Shown: positions 21,585 to 29,094 of the stretch, in pieces
Position numbering within the stretch: the first letter of the stretch is position 1
How the letters are laid out: each line of letters opens with the position of its first letter
NCBI GenBank assembly: GCA_036675815.1
Contig: JAKFEE010000051.1
Span: forward strand, 1-29,094
From: JAKFEE01 sp036675815
Lineage (GTDB): Bacteria > Pseudomonadota > Alphaproteobacteria > Rhodospirillales > Magnetospirillaceae
Reading direction: 5' to 3'
DNA: 29,094 nt
Translations under genes and position numbers: made by a program
The notes under the pieces: model-generated
Databases searched by the model: none
Told to the model about the DNA's origin: nothing
What the model saw: the letters and a program-made list of their open reading frames with translations, nothing else

Positions 21585-21984
21585 CTACCGCCGCTCGTAG
21601 ACCTTGGCGCCTAACGGCGTGCCGAACAGGGCCACGTTGTAGGGCGCATTTTCGCCCGTCTCCATGCCCGGCGAGCCCTGCGACATGGGGGGACGGCGAG
21701 ACCCTTGGCTTGCGGCCGCTCGGCCAGCAGACGGTTCACCGCCTGGGCTGGCACATGCCCTTCCAGCACGACGACTGAGTATCGTCAAGATTGTAGACCG
21801 CAACCTCGAAGCCGGGCTGGCGCATGTGATCTACCCAGCCGGCGCAACAGCCGCAGGTGGGCGACTTCCATACGGTAGCTTTCCGGGCCTCGGCTGGCCC
21901 ACCCGTCGCCGCATACACGGCGCCGCCAACTGCTAACACCGCCGCTGCGAGGCATCGACACCCTCGATTTGAGCGCGGAAGCAC
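21585..21984 (-). pseudogene. DUF411 metal-binding protein, internal deletion and frameshifts
   Basis: DUF411 proteins are small secreted metal (copper)-binding proteins found with efflux systems. The start (GTG 21984) gives a signal-like helix (CLAAAVLAVGGAVYAATGG) and then ATVWKSPTCGCCAGWVDHM and FEVAVYNLDD, the hallmark CxxC-containing N-terminal half. After this about 20 codons of the family (normally containing a SCHTA-type motif) are missing. A second frame continues with VVLEGHVPAQAVNRLLAERP, then GLAVP. Another one-base shift in a C-run leads to PMSQGSPGMETG and YNVALFGTPLGAKVYERR, ending in TAG at 21585. All parts are in order, so this is one broken gene. It is divergent from the two-component system. 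Confidence 0.75.
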
Positions 21985-22052
21985 CTGCCCCGCATCTGCC
22001 TACCCGTTTTAGGCCGCCATTGTTACGGGGCTTTGCCCATCGACGAGATATT

Positions 22053-22069
22053 TGTGACAAAGTGTGACA
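22053..22069 (+). promoter_or_regulatory. TGTGACA direct repeat, candidate response-regulator box
   Basis: TGTGACA at 22053-22059 and again at 22063-22069, one helical turn apart (10 bp), the usual layout of OmpR-family binding sites. It lies in the 157-nt region between the DUF411 remnant and the response-regulator gene. A single TGTGACA is also present at 24262-24268. Autoregulation is inferred. Confidence 0.5.
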
Positions 22070-22129
22070 CGCTCACCCGCCGCAACACTCGGCTACATTT
22101 TTCAGCGGGCGGGACCTTGTTCCGCCACG

Positions 22130-22135
22130 TATAGT
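22130..22135 (+). promoter_or_regulatory. -10-like TATAGT immediately before the response-regulator ATG
   Basis: TATAGT ends 6 nt before ATG 22142, which lacks a Shine-Dalgarno sequence. Transcription would start at or next to the ATG, so a leaderless message is possible. No good -35 hexamer is seen, as expected if an activator is needed. Confidence 0.3.
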
Positions 22136-22141
22136 AGCTGC

Positions 22142-22861
22142 ATGGAAGCATCGCCGCACATCCTCTTAGTCGATGACAACCGGGAGATTCGCGATCTCGT
22201 CGGCAAATTCATGACGCAGCACGGATTTCGCATCACCGCCGTCCCTGACGGCAAGGCGATGCGCCGCACCTTGGAGACGGCACGGATCGACTTGGTCATT
22301 CTCGACCTGATGCTGCCCGGCGAGGACGGCCTGAGCCTTTGCCGGTGGCTGCACGCCCAATCGTCTTTGCCGATCGTCATGTTGACGGCGATGAGCGAGG
22401 AAACCGATCGCATCGTCGGACTGGAAATGGGCGCCGACGATTACCTGCCCAAGCCGTTCAACCCGCGCGAATTGCTGGCGCGAGTCAAGGCAGTGCTGCG
22501 CCGCAGCCAGGCCGCCCCGGAACAGGAGGCGATGGAGAAAGCCACCGTCTACCGCTTTGCCGGCTGGAAGTTCGACGCGGCGCGACGCGAGTTGGAGGGC
22601 AGCGACGGCGTGGTGGTGCCGCTCAGTTCGGGCGAATACGAGCTGCTGATGGTGTTCCTGCAGCGGCCACAGCGGGTGCTGAACCGCGACCAGCTCTTGG
22701 ACCTGGCGCGCGGGCGCGCCGCCAACGCGTTCGACCGCTCCATCGACACCCAGGTCAGCCGCCTGCGCCGCAAGATCGAGGACGACCAAAAGGAACCGAA
22801 GCTGATCAAGACGGTGTGGGGCGAAGGCTATGTGTTCACTCCGGCGGTAACGCGGGAATGA
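22142..22861 (+). CDS. OmpR/PhoB-family response regulator
   Basis: A 239-residue regulator. Its receiver domain has the acidic pair D11/D12, phospho-acceptor D55 in LVILDLMLPGEDG, T82 in VMLTA and K104 in YLPKPFNP. A C-terminal winged helix (~130-235) carries LSSGEYELLMVFLQRPQRVLNRDQLL, SIDTQVSRLRRKIE and IKTVWGEGYVF. The ATG at 22142 is where receiver homology begins; upstream codons in frame are not family-like. It is coupled to the kinase by an ATGA overlap. Next to a DUF411 remnant and facing the efflux operon, it probably senses metal stress through its kinase; that is inference from context. Confidence 0.9.
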   Translation: MEASPHILLVDDNREIRDLVGKFMTQHGFRITAVPDGKAMRRTLETARIDLVILDLMLPGEDGLSLCRWLHAQSSLPIVMLTAMSEETDRIVGLEMGADDYLPKPFNPRELLARVKAVLRRSQAAPEQEAMEKATVYRFAGWKFDAARRELEGSDGVVVPLSSGEYELLMVFLQRPQRVLNRDQLLDLARGRAANAFDRSIDTQVSRLRRKIEDDQKEPKLIKTVWGEGYVFTPAVTRE

Positions 22862-24198
22862 GGCTATTGCCGCGGTCGCTGGCTGGCCAGACGGTGTTGG
22901 TCCTGCTGATCGGCCTAATGGTGTCGCATGTCGCCAGCATGCTGACCTTTTCCCATGAGGGGGGCAGTTCGCTCGGGGCACTTAGCAGTCGCAGCATCAC
23001 CGGCCGTATCGCAGAGATCGTCCATGTGGTCGAAGGCAGCCCACCAGAGTGGCGGTCGGCGCTGCTGAAGGCTGCGGCGGGGCCGGGCCTTGCCGTGATG
23101 GCGGCCACGGAGCCGCAGGTGCGGACGGCAGCCCAAACGTCGGATGAGGCGGCCATGCGGGCACATATCGAGGGGCTTGTGGGTCGGCGGGCCGCAGTGC
23201 GGCTCATGGATCCCGGCGACGCAGATCGCCACCACCATCCAGGCCTCGCCCTTCCCGACCTGCCAGGGGGGCAGGTCCTAGAGGCGGATATCCAACTTGT
23301 CGACCGCACCTGGCTACGTTTCGAGGCGGCGGTCCCCAAACGGGCATTGCTGTGGTCGCTCGAAGCGCTGCTGTCGATGGCTCTGATGACGACCGGCGTG
23401 CTCGTGGCGGCGTTCTGGGCGGTGCGGCAGCTGACCCGCCCGCTCGCGACCTTCGCCCAAGCAGCGGAGCGGTTGGGCAAGGACGTCGGTGCGCCACCGC
23501 TGCCGATCGGCGGGCCGACGGAACTGCGGCAGGCACAGGAGGCGTTCAACCGGATGCAGGAACGGCTGCGCCGGCTGATCGAGAACCGCCTGCAGATGGT
23601 CGCCGCCATCTCCCACGACCTCAAGACGCCGATCACGCTGCTGCGGCTGCGCGCAGAGTTCGTCGAGGACGACGAGGAACGCACGAAGATGCTGGCGACC
23701 CTCGATGAGATGGAGGCCCTGGTGCGCTCGACCCTCGCCTTCGCCCGCGAGGAGGCGATCCATGAGCCCCGCCGTACCGTAGACGTGGCGGCACTGGTCC
23801 GGACCGTTTGCGACGACCTGGCCGACGCCGGTGCCGATGTGCAATGCGACACCCCCGACAAGCTGGCCCTCGAATGCCGGCCGCTGGCCCTCAAGCGGGC
23901 CTTTCAAAATATCATCGAGAACGCGGTCAAGTTCGGGCACCGTGCTCGCGTCACTGTTGCCGCCGATGACCATGTTGTGATCGCTGTTGACGACGATGGG
24001 CCCGGCATCCCCGAAGACGAGATGGCGCGCGTATTTATGCCGTTCTACCGGCTCGAACACTCGCGCTGCCGCGATACAGGGGGAGTGGGCCTGGGGCTCG
24101 CGGTGACGCAATCGATCATCAACGCCCACGGGGGCCATGTCCTCCTGGAGAACCGAATGGATGGCGGCCTGCGGGTGACGGTAGAATTGCCGAGATAG
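22858..24198 (+). CDS. membrane sensor histidine kinase
   Basis: A 446-residue HK: TM1 (~10-30), a periplasmic domain (~31-163), TM2 (~164-187), HAMP (~188-240) and a dimerisation domain with phospho-acceptor H253 in AAISHDLKTPIT. The ATPase domain has N box NIIENAVKFG, G1 DDGPGIP, F box PFYRLE and G2 GGVGLGLAV. The periplasmic domain holds HHH (125-127) next to DPGDADR, a possible metal site. It is translated with the regulator (4-nt overlap). All catalytic motifs are intact, in contrast to the broken efflux genes nearby. Confidence 0.9.
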   Translation: MRLLPRSLAGQTVLVLLIGLMVSHVASMLTFSHEGGSSLGALSSRSITGRIAEIVHVVEGSPPEWRSALLKAAAGPGLAVMAATEPQVRTAAQTSDEAAMRAHIEGLVGRRAAVRLMDPGDADRHHHPGLALPDLPGGQVLEADIQLVDRTWLRFEAAVPKRALLWSLEALLSMALMTTGVLVAAFWAVRQLTRPLATFAQAAERLGKDVGAPPLPIGGPTELRQAQEAFNRMQERLRRLIENRLQMVAAISHDLKTPITLLRLRAEFVEDDEERTKMLATLDEMEALVRSTLAFAREEAIHEPRRTVDVAALVRTVCDDLADAGADVQCDTPDKLALECRPLALKRAFQNIIENAVKFGHRARVTVAADDHVVIAVDDDGPGIPEDEMARVFMPFYRLEHSRCRDTGGVGLGLAVTQSIINAHGGHVLLENRMDGGLRVTVELPR

Positions 24199-24467
24199 CC
24201 TGCCGACGCCAAATGGGCTGATTATCCCCGGGTGTGGCGTTACAAAAAGGCCACCGCCGCTTGTGACAACGATCAGGGCGGAGCGGCTCGCCCGGCGGCT
24301 GAATAGCGCCGCGATAGACCAAATCAGGAAATTTGAATAGGTTCTGGACGGGCGGCTTGGCTGCGTTTGCAGAGCCGCGCCACCCAAAAGAGGTGCTGGG
24401 CTGGCTTCGCGATCTCGGGCGCGCTGGGCACGAAGTACGGATTGCCACCAATGACCGGAATCGCAGC

Positions 24468-24644
24468 TCAACCGTGGCGCTTGGCCGACGGCCGCCCAAC
24501 GATGTTGCTGGTGCAGGTCGGAGCGGCCGACTCGGCCCCACACGCGACCGTCCACCGCTCTTGGACCGACACGGGCTGATCGTCGGCCGCCGCGGGTGCG
24601 TCCGTCAGCACCAAGGCGCTGGCCACGATGAAGCTTGCCTTCAA
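24468..24644 (-). CDS. possible small secreted protein at the end of the efflux operon
   Basis: A TTG at 24644 overlaps the TolC-gene stop in a TTGA junction and opens a 58-residue frame. It has a short signal-like stretch (KASFIVASALVLTDAPAAA) followed by a small domain with two Cys (ERWTVACGAESAAPTCTSN) and a basic end. Position, coupling and signal support a real gene; the unusual start and lack of a known family argue for caution. Confidence 0.4.
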   Translation of the reverse strand: MKASFIVASALVLTDAPAAADDQPVSVQERWTVACGAESAAPTCTSNIVGRPSAKRHG

Positions 24645-25867
24645 GCGCCGGCATCCCGTCCCACGGCTTGGCGCCACGCGGACTTCGCCAAGGCGAGGTC
24701 GCCCATTGCCTCGCGCTCGGCGGCCAGGAGGTCGGCCCAGCGCCGCTTCTCCTGAATCAGGTCCGCCGCCGAGAGCTCCCCCAAGCCGTAACTGCGTTCG
24801 GACAAGCGGAGGCTGTGCTCAGCTATGGCGAGCGCCTCTTTGGCATAGGTCCACCGCTCCCATGCCGACTGCCAATCTGCTTCCACTTGGCGCAGTTCGC
24901 GGACGCCCTGCAACACCGCCTGCCGGTATTCGGTCTGCGCACGAGCGTATTCCGCCGATGCCGCGGCCCGTTCGCGCTGATTGCGCTCCACCACCGGAAT
25001 GGGGATGGTGACCCCGAGCGTGACGGTGTTGTCCCAGTCGCTGGCGAAGTCATCGCGTTTGCGGGTGAACGCCAGCCCTACCTCCGGGTTCGGCCAGGCA
25101 GCCACGTCCTGCACATCCAGACCGGCCCGCCCGGAGCGGATCCTCTGCTTGAGCAGCCTCAGGTCGGGGCGATCCTCCACAACCGACTCCGGGGCCGGCT
25201 CCGGCGGCGCCATCGGCTGCGGCGCTTCCAGCTCGGCGGCAGGCTCGCCGACGAGTTCGGCCAGCGCCAGGAGCGCCCGCCGCACCTCGCCCTCGGCTTT
25301 CACCGCGGCCTGCCGGTCCGCCAGGGCCTCGGCCCTGACCTGCGTCGCCTCGACGGGCGCCGCCTCGCGAGCCCGCACCTGCCTATCCGCCAAAGCGGCC
25401 AGATCCTCGGTGCGGCGCGCCCGCTCGGCCGCGACTTGTGCTATCGCGTTGGCCTGCCAGACGCGCCAGTAGGCGTCACGCACCGCGCCGGTGAGCAGCC
25501 AGCGCGCCGATTCGACGTTGAGTTCCGCCTCGCGCAGCCTCTCCGTGGCATAGGCCTGACGGCGGGAGCGTTGACCGGCGATCCAGATTGGTGTGTTGAG
25601 CGAGACCACCCACTGCCGCTCTCCGTCGTCGCGGCTGAGGCGGTCGCTCTCATGTTCCACGCCAATCCGGGGGTTCTCCGGCAGCAGGAACTCGGCTTCC
25701 TCTGCGATGCCGCGTGCCGCGAGGATGGCTGATTGCGCGGCTTCGATCGAGGGGTGACGCTGCAGCGCAAGCGCAACCGCCTGGGCCTCGCTGAGGGGAG
25801 CGGCGCCCGCCGAGCCCGCCGCAAGGACGAAAAGCGCAGCGGACGCCAACAAGCCAGGACGCCGCAT
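24641..25867 (-). CDS. TolC-family outer-membrane channel protein
   Basis: A 408-residue outer-membrane efflux protein of the CusC/CzcC type. After the signal peptide (SAALFVLAAGSAGAA) come two outer-membrane-efflux repeats of long helices and strands. Examples are LSEAQAVALALQRHPSIEAAQ, AEFLLPENPRIGVEHE, WVVSLNTPIWIAGQRSRR in repeat one, and AAWPNPEVGLAFTRKRDD, VTLGVTIPIPVVERNQ and SYGLGELSAADLIQEKRRW in repeat two. It would complete the tripartite metal pump. It follows the cytochrome gene after 3 nt (TGA GCG ATG). The gene looks intact. Confidence 0.88.
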   Translation of the reverse strand: MRRPGLLASAALFVLAAGSAGAAPLSEAQAVALALQRHPSIEAAQSAILAARGIAEEAEFLLPENPRIGVEHESDRLSRDDGERQWVVSLNTPIWIAGQRSRRQAYATERLREAELNVESARWLLTGAVRDAYWRVWQANAIAQVAAERARRTEDLAALADRQVRAREAAPVEATQVRAEALADRQAAVKAEGEVRRALLALAELVGEPAAELEAPQPMAPPEPAPESVVEDRPDLRLLKQRIRSGRAGLDVQDVAAWPNPEVGLAFTRKRDDFASDWDNTVTLGVTIPIPVVERNQRERAAASAEYARAQTEYRQAVLQGVRELRQVEADWQSAWERWTYAKEALAIAEHSLRLSERSYGLGELSAADLIQEKRRWADLLAAEREAMGDLALAKSAWRQAVGRDAGA

Positions 25868-25870
25868 CGC

Positions 25871-26626
25871 TCAATGCCCCGCGTGATGGCCGGAGGCACC
25901 CGTCGCGACCGGCTGCACCGCCGCACCGGCGGTCTTCGGCTGTTGTGCCAGCGTCGCCGCTGGCCACGAGGATTTGAAATAGGCGATCACCGCCTGGATC
26001 TCCTGTTCCTTCAGCACTCCGGCGAACGGGGGCATCGGATCCGCCCCCTTGCGGATGGACTCGGCCAACTGCAGATCGCTGTGGTGCCAGCCGTGGCCGG
26101 TGGCGTCGAGCGGCGGCGCCAGCTTGTCCGCGCCCGCCGGCGGCTGCGACTGCCAGCCCTCCTGGCCCTGCAGGTTGGCGCCATGGCAGGCAACGCAGTT
26201 GGCGTCATAGACGGCCTTACCCTGGGCGACGACGGCGGCCGGCGGCGCTTCTGCCGGCTGCAACGCCGGGAAGCGCGCGCTCATGGCGTGGCCGTCGCTG
26301 GCCTTGAGCACGAGGATGGTGGCGGCGAGTTCGGTACCGGCCGGCAGGCTGCCGGTCAGCTTCGTCCCATCCGGGCTCAACGCCACCTCGGCCTTGCCGC
26401 CGGGCGCCATCACCACGGCCTTGCCGGAATAGCCGGCCGCCGCCATCGGCTGGTTGTGTTCGTTCTTGAGCAGCACCTCGAGGGCGGCGCCGCGGGTGAC
26501 CAGCTCCATGCGGTGCCCGTGTGCCTCGGCGAGGCGGCCGCCCTGCTCCGCCGCCGGCGGATGGTCGGCCAGCGCCGGCAGGGTCGACGCGCCCAGCAAG
26601 GCGATGCTCAGCAGAGTCTTGTTCAT
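25871..26626 (-). CDS. periplasmic c-type cytochrome with N-terminal copper-resistance-like domain
   Basis: A 251-residue protein: signal peptide 1-20 and a beta domain (~36-120; HGHRMELVTRGAALEVLLKNEHNQP, GGKAEVALSPDG). A class I cytochrome c domain follows with CVACH (C144, C147, H148) and probable Met ligand in ADPMPPF (M198). The His-rich end is GASGHHAGH. It sits between the RND pump and the TolC gene. ATG 26626 has AGGAG 10 nt upstream; an ATG at 26644 overlapping the pump stop is an alternative that adds six residues. A redox step or metal delivery coupled to efflux is inferred. Confidence 0.83.
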   Translation of the reverse strand: MNKTLLSIALLGASTLPALADHPPAAEQGGRLAEAHGHRMELVTRGAALEVLLKNEHNQPMAAAGYSGKAVVMAPGGKAEVALSPDGTKLTGSLPAGTELAATILVLKASDGHAMSARFPALQPAEAPPAAVVAQGKAVYDANCVACHGANLQGQEGWQSQPPAGADKLAPPLDATGHGWHHSDLQLAESIRKGADPMPPFAGVLKEQEIQAVIAYFKSSWPAATLAQQPKTAGAAVQPVATGASGHHAGH

Positions 26627-26640
26627 GCGTTTCTTGCTCC

Positions 26641-29094
26641 TCATTCGGCCGGCGCCGGCACGGCGGCCGCGGCCATGTGGGTCTGGCAGGCGTCCCGGCC
26701 GAACAGCCAGAACACGACGGGGGTGACGATGGTGTCGAGGACGGTCGACGAGATCAGGCCGCCGAAGATGACGACGGCGACCGGGTGCAGGATCTCCTTG
26801 CCGGGATCGCCGCCCGACAGCACCAGCGGCACCAGGGCCAGCGCCGCCACCAGGGCGGTCATCAGCACCGGCGTCAGCCGCTCGAGCGAGCCGCGCACCA
26901 CCATGTCCTTGGTGAAGCCCTCGCCCTCGTGCTCCATCAGGTGCAGGTAGTGCGACACCTTCATGATGCCGTTGCGGGCGGCGATGCCGGTCAGGGTGAT
27001 GAAGCCGACCAGCGATGCCACCGACAGCGTCGCATCCGACAGCCAGATGGCGGCGACCGAGCCGATCAGCGCCATCGGCACGTTGGCCATGATGATCAGG
27101 GCCAGCCGGCTCGACTTGAAGTGGCTGTAGAGCACCAGGAAGATCGCCGCCAGCGACAGCACCGCCAGCATGGCGATCAGCCGGCTCGCCTCTTGCTGGC
27201 TCTTGAACTGCCCCTCGTAGGACAGGAAGTAGCCGGCAGGCAGCGCGAGTTCCTGCAGGCTGTCCTGCACGTCGGCGATGACGGCGCCGATGTCGCGACC
27301 TTCGGTGTTGGCCAGCACGACGATACGCCGCTGCACGTCGTCGCGGTTGATCATGTTGGGGCCGCTGGTCTCGACCACCTCGGCGACCAGGCCGAGCGGC
27401 ACCTTGCCGGCGGGGGTGTCGACGAGAATGCGGCGGAAGTCGCTGGTATGACTGCGCCAGTCGTCGGCGAGGCGCAGGACGACATCGAAGGTCCTTTGCC
27501 CCTCCAGCACCTGGCTCACCACCTTGCCGTTGAGGGCGGCCTGCAGCACCTCGGTGAGCTGGTTGACGTCGAGGCCGTACTTCTTGGCCTCGTCGCGGTC
27601 GAGGCGGATCTGTACCTGCGGGATCAGCACCTGCTTCTCGACCTGCAGGTCGGCGATGCCGGGCACGCCGGCCATCAGGGCGCGGGCCTCCTCGGCCTTG
27701 GCGCGCAAGGTGCCGAGGTCGTCGCCGAAGATCTTGACGGCGATCTCGGCGCGCACGCCCGACAGCAGGTGGTCGAGGCGGTGCGAGATGGGCTGGCCGA
27801 TGTTGACGGCGATGCCGGGGATCAGGGCAAGTTGCCGGCGCATGTCGCCGAGGATGTCCTCGCGCCGGCGCTCGGACGACTTCAGGTCGACGTCGATTTC
27901 GCTGTAGTGGACGCCCTCGGCGTGCTCGTCGAGTTCGGCCCGGCCGGTACGCCGCCCGGTGGAGAGAACCTCCGGCACCTGCAGCAGCAGCTTCTCGGCG
28001 ATGGTGCCGATGCGGTTGGATTCCGACAGCGCCGTGCCGGGTGGCAGCAGCACGTTGACGGTGACCGTGCCCTCGTTGAATGCCGGCAGGAACGACTGGC
28101 CGAGGAACGGCACCGAGGCACCGGCAACCAAGACCATCAGCACGGCCGGCAGGATCACCGTCTTCGCGTGGTCGAACGACCAGTGCAGCAGGCGGCGATC
28201 CCCGGCCTTGAGATGGCGCACCAGCCAAGAGTCGCGGTGCGCCACCGCCTTGGCCTTGGGCAGCAGGTAATAGCACAGCGCCGGCGTCACCGTCAGCGAC
28301 ACCAGCAGCGAGGCCAGGATCGACACGATGTAGGCGACGCCCAGTGGCGAGAACAGCCGCCCCTCGATGCCGGACAGGAAGAACAGCGGCACGAACACCA
28401 GCACCACGATGACGGTGGCGTAGACGATGGAGTTGCGCACCTCGGACGAGGCGTCGCGGATCACCGCCACAGCCGGGCGCGGATTGCCGGCGGCCCGGTT
28501 CTCGCGCAGGCGGCGGAACACGTTCTCGACGTCGACGACGGCATCGTCGACCAGTTCGCCGATGGCCACCGCCAGCCCGCCCAGGGTCATGGTGTTGATC
28601 GACAGGCCCATCCACTGGAAGACCAGGGCGGTGACGACGATCGACAACGGGATCGCGGTCAGGCTGATGAGCGTGGTGCGCACGTTCATCAGGAACAGGA
28701 ACAAGACGATGGTGACCAGGATGGCGCCGTCGCGCAGCGCCTCCTCGACATTGTCGACGGCGCGTTCGATGAAGTCGGCCTGCTTGAACAGGACGTGGTC
28801 GGCCTTGACGTCGGCCGGCAGCGTCTTCTGCAGCTCGGCCAGGACGCGCTCGACCTCGCGGGTCAGGGCGACGGTGTTGGCGCCAGGCTGCTTCTGCACC
28901 GCCAGGATCACCGCCGGCCTGGCGTTGACCGAGGCGTCGCCGCGCTTGACCCCGGCGCCGAAGCGCACCTCGGCCACCTGGGCCACGGTCACCGGCGCCC
29001 CCTGATTCCAGGCGACGACGGTCTCGCGCAGATCGTCCAGGCTGGTGGTCTGGCCGATGTTGCGGATCATGAACTCCTGGGCGCGCTGGTCGAT
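26641..29094 (-). CDS. CusA/CzcA-family heavy-metal RND efflux pump (C-terminal 818 codons; 5' part at 252-1)
   Basis: A proton-driven inner-membrane exporter of heavy-metal ions. The open frame starts outside the window and continues at position 83 if the contig is circular. Visible parts are the porter region (VAEVRFGAGVKRGDASVNA), the TM block with the charged TM4 signature AIGELVDDAVVDVENVFRRL, TM5-6 (FVPLFFLSGIEGRLFSPLG), and the second porter domain (ISHRLDHLLSGVRAEIAVKIFGDD, RRIVVLANTEGRDIG). TM8-12 follow, with GFITLTGIAARNGIMKVSHYLHL and LALVPLVLSGGDPGKEILHP. The TM4 pattern places it in a little-characterised heavy-metal branch. Family length is near 1040 residues, so about 220 are upstream, where the sequence is deleted and frameshifted. 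The cytochrome gene starts at or near its stop. Confidence 0.9.
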   Translation of the reverse strand: MDQRAQEFMIRNIGQTTSLDDLRETVVAWNQGAPVTVAQVAEVRFGAGVKRGDASVNARPAVILAVQKQPGANTVALTREVERVLAELQKTLPADVKADHVLFKQADFIERAVDNVEEALRDGAILVTIVLFLFLMNVRTTLISLTAIPLSIVVTALVFQWMGLSINTMTLGGLAVAIGELVDDAVVDVENVFRRLRENRAAGNPRPAVAVIRDASSEVRNSIVYATVIVVLVFVPLFFLSGIEGRLFSPLGVAYIVSILASLLVSLTVTPALCYYLLPKAKAVAHRDSWLVRHLKAGDRRLLHWSFDHAKTVILPAVLMVLVAGASVPFLGQSFLPAFNEGTVTVNVLLPPGTALSESNRIGTIAEKLLLQVPEVLSTGRRTGRAELDEHAEGVHYSEIDVDLKSSERRREDILGDMRRQLALIPGIAVNIGQPISHRLDHLLSGVRAEIAVKIFGDDLGTLRAKAEEARALMAGVPGIADLQVEKQVLIPQVQIRLDRDEAKKYGLDVNQLTEVLQAALNGKVVSQVLEGQRTFDVVLRLADDWRSHTSDFRRILVDTPAGKVPLGLVAEVVETSGPNMINRDDVQRRIVVLANTEGRDIGAVIADVQDSLQELALPAGYFLSYEGQFKSQQEASRLIAMLAVLSLAAIFLVLYSHFKSSRLALIIMANVPMALIGSVAAIWLSDATLSVASLVGFITLTGIAARNGIMKVSHYLHLMEHEGEGFTKDMVVRGSLERLTPVLMTALVAALALVPLVLSGGDPGKEILHPVAVVIFGGLISSTVLDTIVTPVVFWLFGRDACQTHMAAAAVPAPAE
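29012..29094. repeat. 83-bp direct terminal repeat, second copy
   Basis: Second copy of the terminal repeat at 1-83, lying in the open pump gene, which continues in frame out of the window. If the window is circular, only one copy exists and the true unit length is 29,011 bp. Confidence 0.95.

Noticed and set aside
21243..21614. 123-codon ORF in the low-GC stretch
   Set aside because: GTG start without ribosome-binding site, runs through a perfect hairpin and into the DUF411 remnant on the other strand, with no family-like sequence.
24119..24541. 140-codon minus-strand ORF after the kinase
   Set aside because: It has no domain features and overlaps the kinase 3' end in antisense; composition is that of a shadow frame.
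25871..28615. 914-codon minus-strand frame overlapping the pump
   Set aside because: It joins an out-of-frame reading of the pump (Arg/Gly/His-rich, no family motifs) to the true cytochrome. Only the cytochrome part from 26626 is real.
1..29094. Whole window as a 29-kb plasmid
   Set aside because: The ends overlap, but no replication initiator, partition, mobilisation or recognisable origin was found and several operons look chromosomal.

Overview
The window is high-GC DNA (roughly two thirds G+C by eye) with dense, overlapping operons. It most likely comes from an alphaproteobacterium of a Rhodospirillales or Hyphomicrobiales type. The main pointers are the DUF3141 / phosphate-acyltransferase / acetate-kinase / FabI operon, a DUF3018-type MazE antitoxin, and at least two perfect matches to the alphaproteobacterial general-stress (EcfG) promoter, GGAAC-N16-CGTT. 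No rRNA, tRNA, CRISPR array, insertion sequence, integrase or plasmid replication gene was seen.

The first 83 bases are identical to the last 83, so the contig closes on itself inside a metal-efflux pump gene. Read across that join, all on the minus strand, there is a co-directional metal-resistance operon: small Cys/His-rich secreted protein (1298-1687), RND periplasmic adaptor (about 272-1207), CusA/CzcA-type pump (252-1, continuing 29094-26641), c-type cytochrome (25871-26626), TolC-like channel (24641-25867) and perhaps a tiny secreted protein (24468-24644). A plus-strand OmpR-type regulator and sensor kinase (22142-24198) and a broken DUF411 metal-binding gene (21585-21984) lie beside it. 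The adaptor, the pump 5' end and DUF411 are all disrupted, so this island is either decaying or badly assembled exactly where the circle closes.

Region by region: 1743-3545 is a GH15 glycosidase with an EcfG promoter. 3694-4237 is a MazEF toxin-antitoxin pair with a palindromic operator candidate. 4550-5713 is an AI-2E/PerM family membrane protein. 5722-6217 holds a second EcfG promoter and a frameshifted AraC-family remnant. 6480-7978 is a DUF3302 + HlyD pair (YiaW/YiaV-like). 8045-9220 is a second AI-2E/PerM protein. 9412-11088 is a TPR protein with an N-terminal DNA-binding-like domain. 11073-16455 (minus) is the DUF3141-pta-ackA-fabI operon. 16646-18916 holds a coiled-coil orphan, a DUF2092 secreted protein and a Gln/Glu/Arg-repeat glycine-zipper protein. 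19006-21216 is a divergent pair of lipoproteins (DUF3313 and a patatin-like phospholipase). 21217-21584 is a lower-GC stretch with a perfect 15-bp hairpin.

The least understood coherent unit is the DUF3141 operon. Its 799-residue protein has a polyhydroxyalkanoate-synthase-like Cys-Asp-His triad and is followed by enzymes able to turn acyl-CoA into acyl-phosphate and then ATP. I infer a polymer- or acyl-thioester-linked energy-salvage or redox-balancing module. A near-identical 'GTTACGTAC' element upstream of this operon and of the DUF3302/HlyD pair may mark a shared regulon.
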